DNA from: Oceanospirillaceae bacterium UBA2001
GTDB lineage: Bacteria > Pseudomonadota > Gammaproteobacteria > Pseudomonadales > Balneatricaceae
Assembly: GCA_002335115.1 (NCBI GenBank)
Contig: DDCR01000106.1
Coordinates: 1-17,681, forward strand
DNA: 17,681 nt
Reading direction: 5' to 3'
Position 1 is the stretch's first letter; each line of letters starts with the position of its first letter. Made by a program: the position numbers and the translations under genes. Shown piece by piece: positions 7,293 through 13,600 of the stretch. Under the pieces are notes generated by a model. It did no database searches, was not told where the DNA came from, and worked only from the letters and a program-made list of their open reading frames with translations.

Positions 7293-8672
7293 ATGAACTC
7301 AAAAGCACAGGGTCTGGAACAATTAAAACAGGTGTTTGGCAGCCAATTCAGTGACCATCTTAGTGCCCGTAAAGAACACAGTTGCGGGGAAAGTTATGTC
7401 AGTGATAGATTACCTGACGCTGTACTTATGCTCGATAGCACCCAAGCGGTGGCGCAAGCCGTATCGATTTGTAGCGAATTTTCAATTCCAATTATTGCTT
7501 TTGGAACAGGGACATCCCTAGAGGGGCAGTTGGTGCCCATTCGTGGTGGGCTCAGTATTGACTTATCAGGCATGAACCAAGTGCTAGAAGTTAATGCAGA
7601 AGACTTTGATGTTAAGGTGGAGGCTGGAGTTACCCGAGAAGATTTAAATTATAATCTAAAAAACAGTGGCTTATTTTTTCCTTTAGATCCTGGTGCAAAT
7701 GCCAGCCTAGGTGGTATGGCATCAACCCGTGCTTCAGGTACTAATGCTGTGCGTTATGGCACCATGAAAGAGGTTGTTCTTGGGCTTACGGTGGTGACAC
7801 CTAATGGAGATGTCATACACACAGGAGGGCGAGCGAGAAAGAGTGCTGCAGGTTACGATCTAACCCATCTTTATGTTGGCGCAGAGGGTACGCTTGGAAT
7901 TATTACTGAGTTAAGGTTGCGGGTTTTTCCTGTACCAGAACAAATTCGAGCTGCAGTTTGCAGTTTTCCCAGTGTTAGCCAAGCTGCCCAATGTGTGATT
8001 GAATGTATGCAGTTAGCGGTGCCCTTAGCACGCGTTGAATTACTTAACAGTTGCCAAATGGGAGCCTGTATAAAGTACTCGAATTTACACGGATTTAAGG
8101 CTCAGCCCACTTTATTCATGGAGTTTCACGGTTCAAATACGAGTGTAAAAGAGCAAGTAGCTTCGGTAGAGTCAGTGGCCAAAGATCATGAAGGGGATGA
8201 CTTTCGCTGGGCTGAGAACCTAGAGCGCAGAAACGAGTTATGGACTGCAAGGCACCAAGCGTGGTTTGCCGGTTTAGCTCTGAATCCGGGTGCTAACGCC
8301 ATCAGTACTGATGTTTGTGTACCTATTTCTAAGCTTGCTTTTTGTATCGAGTTAGCCGAGGCAAAAGCCGCAGAGCTGGGCTTCAATTGCCCATTAGTGG
8401 GACACGTGGGAGATGGTAATTTTCACCTTATCATACCTTTTTACTCAGACCAGCCTGAGCAAGTGAAAGCCGCCGAAGAACTGAGCCATTACTTGGTTAA
8501 ACAAGCGTTGGCACTGAGTGGCACTTGCACTGGTGAACACGGCATAGGCTTAAGAAAAAAAGCCTATTTATTGGAGGAGCACGGTGTTCATGCAGTTCAA
8601 ACAATGGGATTAATCAAGCGGGCTTTAGACCCAAAAAATATAATGAACCCGGGTAAGATCTTTGACCTTTGA
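7293..8672 (+). CDS. FAD-linked D-2-hydroxyacid dehydrogenase (D-lactate dehydrogenase (cytochrome)/glycolate oxidase GlcD type)
   Basis: A 459-residue flavoprotein of the FAD-binding PCMH plus FAD-oxidase C-terminal family, which oxidises D-2-hydroxyacids such as D-lactate or glycolate and passes electrons to quinone or cytochrome. The FAD domain shows AFGTGTSLEGQLVPIRGGLS, EAGVTREDLN, PLDPGANASLGGMASTRASG and YGTMKEVVLGL, all expected for this group. The C-terminal substrate domain has HVGDGNFH (His371) and GTCTGEHGIG (Glu415, His416), the conserved active-site and metal-associated motifs. GGAG eight bases before ATG 7293 fixes the start. There is no signal peptide. It lacks the C-terminal iron-sulfur cluster segment of the long D-lactate dehydrogenases (about 900 residues or more) and has no glcE/glcF neighbour, which favours the single-subunit D-lactate dehydrogenase type. 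The exact substrate is inferred. Confidence 0.85.
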   Translation: MNSKAQGLEQLKQVFGSQFSDHLSARKEHSCGESYVSDRLPDAVLMLDSTQAVAQAVSICSEFSIPIIAFGTGTSLEGQLVPIRGGLSIDLSGMNQVLEVNAEDFDVKVEAGVTREDLNYNLKNSGLFFPLDPGANASLGGMASTRASGTNAVRYGTMKEVVLGLTVVTPNGDVIHTGGRARKSAAGYDLTHLYVGAEGTLGIITELRLRVFPVPEQIRAAVCSFPSVSQAAQCVIECMQLAVPLARVELLNSCQMGACIKYSNLHGFKAQPTLFMEFHGSNTSVKEQVASVESVAKDHEGDDFRWAENLERRNELWTARHQAWFAGLALNPGANAISTDVCVPISKLAFCIELAEAKAAELGFNCPLVGHVGDGNFHLIIPFYSDQPEQVKAAEELSHYLVKQALALSGTCTGEHGIGLRKKAYLLEEHGVHAVQTMGLIKRALDPKNIMNPGKIFDL

Positions 8673-8993
8673 TTAAGCGCAGTAGAGCTCGTACAACGTT
8701 TTAATCACCGTAGATGAACGACCATCAGACAATGAATAATAAATGGTTTGAGATTCTCTACGGGTCGTTACTAGCTCATTTTTCCGGAGTACGGCTAAAT
8801 GCTGAGATAGAGCAGATTGGCTCAATTCTAAATGATCATTTAATTCGGTTACCGACATCTCTTTGCCTTCCAGGTGACATAAGATGAGTAGTCGGCTTTC
8901 ATTCGCTATGGCTTTGAGCATGGTTGCAGCAATTTTAGCATTAGCGTTTAAATCAGATGCTGCTTTCAGGGCATCTTTTTTAACATTTGACAT
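8673..8993 (-). CDS. ArsR-family repressor of the SqrR/BigR/YgaV (persulfide-sensing) type
   Basis: A 106-residue winged-helix ArsR/SmtB-family DNA-binding protein. The core includes AIANESRLLILCHL, SVTELNDHLELSQSALSQHLAVLR (recognition helix) and the wing TTRRESQTIYYSL. It lacks the ELCVCD metal site of classic ArsR/SmtB sensors. It has two cysteines, Cys39 in ILCHL and Cys105 in LYC next to the C-terminus, 66 residues apart. That is the position and spacing of the reactive pair in SqrR, BigR and YgaV, which form a tetrasulfide or disulfide link with persulfides. A GGAG lies ten bases before its ATG. The gene converges on the dehydrogenase with no base between stops. No sulfide:quinone reductase or persulfide dioxygenase gene lies in the window, so its regulon is unknown apart from probable autoregulation. 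Confidence 0.82.
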   Translation of the reverse strand: MSNVKKDALKAASDLNANAKIAATMLKAIANESRLLILCHLEGKEMSVTELNDHLELSQSALSQHLAVLRKNELVTTRRESQTIYYSLSDGRSSTVIKTLYELYCA

Positions 8994-9007
8994 GGGCGAT
9001 CGTCTCC

Positions 9008-9023
9008 GTACTTATATTAGTAC
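9008..9023. promoter_or_regulatory. Inverted repeat in the arsR-type gene leader (possible operator)
   Basis: GTACTTATATTAGTAC is a 16-base near-palindrome (only one mirrored base pair breaks symmetry), 14 bases upstream of the repressor's ATG. ArsR-family repressors usually bind AT-rich dyads near their own promoter, so this is a candidate autoregulatory operator. The link to this protein is inferred. Confidence 0.4.
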
Positions 9024-9078
9024 TTTTGAGATTTAACTTGGGGGCCTAGTGTATGCGTTAGTCGGCTTAATGTATGTC

Positions 9079-9109
9079 ATTATATATTGAATTCGTTAAA
9101 TTGACACAA
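9079..9109 (-). promoter_or_regulatory. Candidate promoter of the ArsR-type repressor
   Basis: Read on the minus strand, TTGTGT (9109-9104) is followed by TATATA at a 17-base spacing and by TATAAT (9084-9079) at 19. The -35 box lies inside a palindrome, AAATTG-ACA-CAATTT (9098-9112), which could be another regulatory site. The leader to the ATG would be about 80 bases. The rest of the 226-base gap to xthA (9110-9219) holds no gene. Confidence 0.4.
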
Positions 9110-9219
9110 TTTTACACTTGGAGCCTGCACTAATTTAACGGGTGTTGACGATATTACAAATTTGAAAAATATTGTGATTTACAAGCAAACATAATTTTAT
9201 AGTCCTTGGAGAGGCAATC

Positions 9220-10035
9220 TCAATCTATTTCAAGCTTAACAAAAATTGGACAGTGGTCTGATGGTTTGTCCATTGCGCGTATTACATAATCAATATCTGC
9301 TTCTTTACAGTGTTTAAGTAAACTTTTGGTTAATAGTATTTGGTCAATACGCAGGCCGCGCTTGGGTTCACGTTCAAACCCTTTACTTCGATAATCAAAC
9401 CATGAGTATTGTTCACCGAAGGGATGTAATTTTCTATAACTATCTGTCAGTCCAAACTGACCAAGCCGTTGCAACCATTCACGCTCTTCAGGCTGGAAAC
9501 TTGCTTTACCAGACTTAAGCCAACGCTTACGATTGTCCTCTCCTATGCCAATATCAATGTCTTGGTCCGCCACATTAATATCCCCCATCACCACCAAATG
9601 CTGTGTGTTTTTGTACTGGGTATTTAAAACTTCTGTAAGGCCGGCATAAAAGTCTCTTTTGGCTGGGAATTTGCTAGCATGCACAACATTTTCTCCCTGT
9701 GGAAAGTAGCCATTAAAGACTGTTAACGTGTCACCACTTGCCAATTGCAGCACCGCTCCAACAAGACGCCGTTGAGAATCTTCAGTATCCCCAGGAAGGC
9801 CTTTAATCGTCTTTATTATGGGCAAATTCGTCATCAATGCCACGCCATAATGACCTTTTTGACCATGAAAAATAGTCTCATAGCCTAATCGTTGAGTCTC
9901 GTTTATAGGAAATTCAAGATCTTGAACCTTGGTTTCTTGCAAACCAATAATGGCTGGCTGATATTGCTCTACTATCGCTTCCAATTGGGGAATACGTGCA
10001 CGGATACTATTGATATTAAAGGAGACGAGGTACAT
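9220..10035 (-). CDS. xthA: Exodeoxyribonuclease III
   Basis: A 271-residue exonuclease III, the major AP endonuclease and 3'-phosphatase/3'-5' exonuclease of base-excision repair. It aligns along its whole length with E. coli ExoIII (268 residues). The catalytic landmarks are intact: FNINSIRAR at the start, GLQETKV with metal-binding Glu34, GHYGVALMT, NGYFPQGE with the active-site Tyr, MGDINVADQDIDIG with the Asp-Asn pair, IGEDNRKRWL, SWFDYRSKGF, RGLRIDQIL and PSDHCP with the catalytic histidine. The start at 10035 matches the E. coli N-terminus residue for residue; its ribosome binding site is weak. It diverges from gor. The repressor gene downstream on the same strand is 226 bases away with its own likely promoter, so xthA is probably monocistronic. 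No terminator hairpin was recognised behind it. Confidence 0.95.
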   Translation of the reverse strand: MYLVSFNINSIRARIPQLEAIVEQYQPAIIGLQETKVQDLEFPINETQRLGYETIFHGQKGHYGVALMTNLPIIKTIKGLPGDTEDSQRRLVGAVLQLASGDTLTVFNGYFPQGENVVHASKFPAKRDFYAGLTEVLNTQYKNTQHLVVMGDINVADQDIDIGIGEDNRKRWLKSGKASFQPEEREWLQRLGQFGLTDSYRKLHPFGEQYSWFDYRSKGFEREPKRGLRIDQILLTKSLLKHCKEADIDYVIRAMDKPSDHCPIFVKLEID

Positions 10036-10200
10036 AAAATTAACTCAATTAAGGTGACTTAAAACCAACAATAAGGCTGGAAGGTTGATAGAATTTAATC
10101 TATTGTAATGCAAATAGTGACGGCTTAGAACGTTGATGATTTGCTTTTTTGACTTTGAAATTTATTTTAACTCACAATGTGGCATGAGAGATTGGTCTTT

Positions 10201-11550
10201 ATGATGTTTGATTTTGATGTATTTGTAATCGGTGCTGGATCTGGTGGTGTTAGAGCAGCCAGAATGGCGGCAGGGGAAGGTGCAAGGGTTGCTATTGCTG
10301 ATGACCGTGCACTCGGTGGCACCTGTGTAAACGTAGGCTGTGTGCCTAAAAAACTTTATACCTATGCGAGTCACTTTAGCCATGATTTTGAAAATGCTAA
10401 AGGATTTGGATGGCAGCTAGGCTCAGCAACGTTTGACTGGCCAAAGCTGGTCAACAACAAAAAAACTGAAATTAGTCGGCTGAATGACATTTACGCGAAC
10501 CTGTTGAATAATTCAGGGGCCCATATCATTCGTGGATACGCTTGCCTTAAGGGCCCACATACGGTCATTGTGAATGGCACTGATTACACTGCAAAACGCA
10601 TCATTATTGCAACGGGTGGTACCCCCAATATTCCTAATGTCGATTATGCTGATCTATTAATTAGTTCAGATGAGATATTTGACCTACCCAAATTTCCCCA
10701 ACGTTTATTAGTGGTGGGCGCGGGTTATATTGCCCTTGAGTTTGCTTGTATTTTTCAGGGCTTAGGCAGCCAAGTGCAGGTGTCATATCGTGGTGACTTA
10801 ATCATGCGTAGTTTTGATGATGATGTCCGGCGTTTTCTTGATCAAGAAATGCGTAAGCAGGGCATTGATATTCATTACCAAAGCCAAGTCACTAATGTGG
10901 TTCGTCAGCCTGACCAAAGTTTGTTGGTGACTTTTTTGGACGGCAGTCAGACAGAGGTTGATCAGGTGCTTATGGCCATTGGACGCAAGCCCCGTTTGGT
11001 AGGCATTGGTCTGGAAAAGTTAGGTATTACAACGACAGCTCAAGGAACTATCGCGGTAAACCAAAAGTTTCAAACAAATATCGATAGTGTTTATGCCCTA
11101 GGTGACGTCACTGGTGGCATCGAACTGACGCCGGTAGCGTTAGCAGAAGCCATGACTTTGGTTAATCATTGGTATGGAGATGGTACCAAAATCATGGAAT
11201 ACGACTTAGTTCCAACGGCCGTATTTACTCAGCCCAACATAGGTACCATCGGCCTCACAGAAGAGCAAGCTTTAAAGCAACATAGCAAAATTACAATTTA
11301 TCGCTCTGATTTTAAGCCCATGAAACATACCTTGAGTGGCAGTGATGAGCGCAGTTTTATGAAATTAATCGTTGATGCGGTTACCGACCGCGTTATTGGG
11401 TTGCATATCGTCGGTGAAGGAGCTGGAGAAATGTTACAAGGTTTTGCGGTGGCGATAAAAGCAGGGGCGACTAAAGCAGACTTTGATGCAACCATTGGTA
11501 TTCACCCAACCAGCGCAGAGGAATTAGTGACAATGAGAACTCCCAGTTAG
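10201..11550 (+). CDS. gor: Glutathione reductase (NADPH)
   Basis: A cytoplasmic FAD-dependent pyridine nucleotide-disulfide oxidoreductase that reduces glutathione disulfide with NADPH. The N-terminal FAD fold has VIGAGSGGVRAARMAA, and GGTCVNVGCVPKK carries the redox-active pair Cys42/Cys47. The NADPH fold VVGAGYIALEFA is followed by YRGDLIMRSFD, whose arginines match those selecting NADPH over NADH in E. coli Gor. YALGDVTG is the second FAD contact and GIHPTSAEELVTMR carries the catalytic His-Glu pair of the partner subunit. From ATG 10201 the protein is 449 residues (E. coli 450) and the cysteines fall on the E. coli numbers. GAGAG lies ten bases upstream. ATG 10177 would add eight untypical residues and lacks a ribosome binding site; ATG 10204 is also possible. 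Confidence 0.95.
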   Translation: MMFDFDVFVIGAGSGGVRAARMAAGEGARVAIADDRALGGTCVNVGCVPKKLYTYASHFSHDFENAKGFGWQLGSATFDWPKLVNNKKTEISRLNDIYANLLNNSGAHIIRGYACLKGPHTVIVNGTDYTAKRIIIATGGTPNIPNVDYADLLISSDEIFDLPKFPQRLLVVGAGYIALEFACIFQGLGSQVQVSYRGDLIMRSFDDDVRRFLDQEMRKQGIDIHYQSQVTNVVRQPDQSLLVTFLDGSQTEVDQVLMAIGRKPRLVGIGLEKLGITTTAQGTIAVNQKFQTNIDSVYALGDVTGGIELTPVALAEAMTLVNHWYGDGTKIMEYDLVPTAVFTQPNIGTIGLTEEQALKQHSKITIYRSDFKPMKHTLSGSDERSFMKLIVDAVTDRVIGLHIVGEGAGEMLQGFAVAIKAGATKADFDATIGIHPTSAEELVTMRTPS

Positions 11551-11679
11551 TTAATGTTGGGTTTTATTGGAAGTCGAACCAAATTTTTCATAAAAACACA
11601 GCAAACTTCAGAATCTATCCTATATTTGGTATGACAAGCCGCGACGGTAATCAATAATACGATTAGGAGTAGTTAGATA

Positions 11680-12336
11680 ATGAAATTAAATAAAACAGTT
11701 CTAGGTTTAACCATGGCTCTTATAGTGTCCCCATCTTGGGGTCATGGTGAACATGGAACGAATACGGTCTGGCGATCAGGTAATGGCACTGCTGTCTTGA
11801 GTGGTAATGGAGAATGCGTGCTTGCCAAAGACTTTGCTAGTCTTGATGGTCACTCTTGCCATGCAGTCAAAGTTGAAGAAGTCGCAGTTATAGAGGCGCC
11901 TATCGACGAGTTACCGGTGGCAGAGGCTCCGGTTATCACCATAGTTGAAAAAGTAGAACCTGCAGCAGCGGAAATTGTTTATGCCGTTGAAACACACCAT
12001 AACATTGTTCATTTTGACTCTGATAGTTCAGCTTTAACTATGCAAGCCAAGCTAACGCTCAAAGAGATGATTGAAGCTTCACGCAACGCATGGCAAATAT
12101 TAGCAGTGCAAGTCATCGGCCATGCTGATACTTCAGGAGAAACGGAATATAACATGGTCTTGTCTGAGCAACGAGTAGCCACAGTGGCTAATTACATCGC
12201 TGCTCGTGGACTGAGATCTACGTCTAACTTTGCCCAAGGTGAAGCACTACCGGTGATTGAAAATGGTGAAGAAAACAAAGCGGCTAGTCGGCGTGCTGAA
12301 CTAAAAATTAAAGTTCAAGTAAAAGTCATGAACTAA
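11680..12336 (+). CDS. OmpA-domain envelope protein
   Basis: A 218-residue secreted protein. Residues 1-21 form a signal peptide with a Lys-Asn-Lys start, a hydrophobic core and likely cleavage after PSWG. The mature N-terminus HGEHG is followed by a cysteine-containing segment, SGNGECVLAKDF and HSCH (Cys46, Cys60), resembling the 'G.G.C....W......C' block placed before OmpA domains in many proteobacterial proteins. An acidic, proline/alanine-rich linker (about 65-100) leads to the OmpA-like peptidoglycan-binding domain (about 105-215): VHFDSDSSAL, IGHADTSGETEYNMVLSEQRA-like residues and ASRRAELKIKV. It has no transmembrane barrel, so it is periplasmic or attached by another route, and it has no lipobox. 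GGAG ten bases before ATG 11680 supports the start. It stands alone between gor and a terminator. The role is probably envelope-peptidoglycan contact; the partner is unknown. Confidence 0.85.
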   Translation: MKLNKTVLGLTMALIVSPSWGHGEHGTNTVWRSGNGTAVLSGNGECVLAKDFASLDGHSCHAVKVEEVAVIEAPIDELPVAEAPVITIVEKVEPAAAEIVYAVETHHNIVHFDSDSSALTMQAKLTLKEMIEASRNAWQILAVQVIGHADTSGETEYNMVLSEQRVATVANYIAARGLRSTSNFAQGEALPVIENGEENKAASRRAELKIKVQVKVMN

Positions 12337-12338
12337 GC

Positions 12339-12364
12339 CACCGATCAAGTAAGGCACCGATCAA
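12339..12364. repeat. 10-bp direct repeat after the OmpA-domain gene
   Basis: CACCGATCAA occurs at 12339-12348 and again at 12355-12364, spaced 16 bases start to start, between the stop codon and the terminator hairpin. The flanking AAGT and TAAG bases look like traces of a small tandem duplication. Confidence 0.75.
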
Positions 12365-12380
12365 TAAGTGCCCCAATGCC

Positions 12381-12412
12381 AGCCTCAATAGATACCTTTT
12401 TGAGGCTTTTTT
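12381..12412 (+). terminator. Rho-independent terminator of the OmpA-domain gene
   Basis: AGCCTCAA (12381-12388) pairs with TTGAGGCT (12400-12407) around an 11-base loop, followed by six T (12407-12412). The T-run overlaps the stop codon of the convergent antiporter gene. The hairpin has no T-run on the minus strand, so it is expected to act for the plus-strand transcript only. Confidence 0.88.
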
Positions 12413-13598
12413 AGTCGTGTCGTAAGTGATCTTTTACGGCGATGGGGGATTTAAAATTCCATACAACAAGATAAGATGAAGCCACAAAGGTCATAATGGC
12501 AGTAGCTTGTATGAGTATTGAAGCTGATTCGCTAATCAATAAACTCGAAGCCGCTAGGGTTGCAATGAGTATCGAAAACTCACTGGTTTGGCCGAGTCTA
12601 AAACCAACCTCCCATGAAGTTGATTTAGACTTACAAATTGGCCTAATAATCCATCCAAAGACCACTGGCTTAACTGTAACCACCAAAAGAGCTAACACTA
12701 AGCACTGCAGCCATACAGATTGCATAAGGGGAAAGTTAAAGCTAGCACCGATAGAAAAGAAGAAGAGGACCAAAAAGAAATCTCTAATGGGCTTTAGATT
12801 AATCGCGATGTATTGACTGATCAGACTCGAAGCCAAGCTCACACCAGCGATAAATGCACCTATTTCAGCTGACAAACCAATGCTATGAGCTAATTCAGCT
12901 AAACCCAAGCACCATCCCAGAGCCAAAAGAAAAATATACTCGTGAAACCGGTCAAAGCGTTTAATTAACGGCAATAGCACCCATTTAACAAAACCTAATG
13001 CCGCTAGCATGAATAATGGTAAAGCACCAAGACTTAGGAATAAATCAGTGGTTAAAGACAGTTCTAAACCTTGGCTATATTGTTGACCTAAGGTGGTTAA
13101 GAGGGTTAATAAAATAATAGCTAGTAGATCTTGAAGCAACAATAATCCAACCACTAACTCGCCTGTTTGTTTATGATGCAACACGGTTGTGGGTAACAGT
13201 TTAATGCCAATAATAGTGCTGGAGAACATAGTGGATGCTCCAACAATTAGACTATCAAGTGTGTTAAAGCCAAAGCCATAAGCCACAGAAAACCCCAATA
13301 AAGCAAAGACTACAGAACTTATGAAGGCCACCATATAACCTTTTTTCAACATTTGAAATAAATGGCTGGGTTGCATGTCTAGGCCAATAAGAAACAGTAG
13401 AAATATAATTCCCACATGAGACACATCTGCCAATAACTCTGTGTCGACCACCCAAGCCAAGCCATATGGGCCCAATATTGCGCCTAAAACAATATAGGCT
13501 AAAAGCAGTGGCTGTCGAAAATATAAGGATAAGGTCGCTAAAAGGGCTGCACCTGTAAAAATTAAGAAAAATGAAAATATGACAGATTCTGTGTGCAT
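12411..13598 (-). CDS. CPA2-family cation:proton antiporter, Kef-like membrane domain only
   Basis: A 395-residue polytopic inner-membrane protein with about 11-13 hydrophobic segments and the Na+/H+ exchanger fold of the CPA2 (Kef/monovalent cation:proton antiporter 2) family. Recognisable segments are QPLLLAYIVLGAILGPYGL in the second helix, GIIFLLFLIGLDM, SSTIIGIKLL, and VVGLLLLQDLLAI with the conserved Gln-Asp. GLSAEIGAFIAGVSLA, FFLVLFFFSIGASF and GFRLGQTSEFSIL follow. KefB and KefC are about 600 residues and carry a C-terminal RCK (TrkA-N) domain that binds glutathione adducts and nucleotides. That domain is absent here, and the gene ends cleanly at a stop and convergent terminator with no remnant. 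The transported ion is not predictable. The ATG at 13598 lies two bases after the MATE stop, with AAGG seven bases upstream, so the two transporters form an operon. Confidence 0.87.
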   Translation of the reverse strand: MHTESVIFSFFLIFTGAALLATLSLYFRQPLLLAYIVLGAILGPYGLAWVVDTELLADVSHVGIIFLLFLIGLDMQPSHLFQMLKKGYMVAFISSVVFALLGFSVAYGFGFNTLDSLIVGASTMFSSTIIGIKLLPTTVLHHKQTGELVVGLLLLQDLLAIILLTLLTTLGQQYSQGLELSLTTDLFLSLGALPLFMLAALGFVKWVLLPLIKRFDRFHEYIFLLALGWCLGLAELAHSIGLSAEIGAFIAGVSLASSLISQYIAINLKPIRDFFLVLFFFSIGASFNFPLMQSVWLQCLVLALLVVTVKPVVFGWIIRPICKSKSTSWEVGFRLGQTSEFSILIATLAASSLLISESASILIQATAIMTFVASSYLVVWNFKSPIAVKDHLRHD

Positions 13599-13600
13599 TA

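Noticed and set aside
10088..10130. A full OxyR site made of ATAG/CTAT elements upstream of gor.
   Set aside because: The spacings are 8, 10 and 7 bases rather than three sevens, and the last element is TTAG, so it does not meet the consensus.
10177..10200. ATG at 10177 as the gor start.
   Set aside because: It lacks a ribosome binding site and adds eight residues not seen in the family; ATG 10201 places the redox cysteines at 42 and 47 as in E. coli.
11540..11570. A possible terminator hairpin after gor (CCCA with TGGG, then a short T-rich stretch).
   Set aside because: The stem is only four to six pairs with a bulge and the T-run is broken, too weak to call.
12496..12816. A 106-codon plus-strand frame inside the Kef-like gene.
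   Set aside because: It lies opposite a clear membrane protein, has no recognisable domain and is best explained as a shadow frame.
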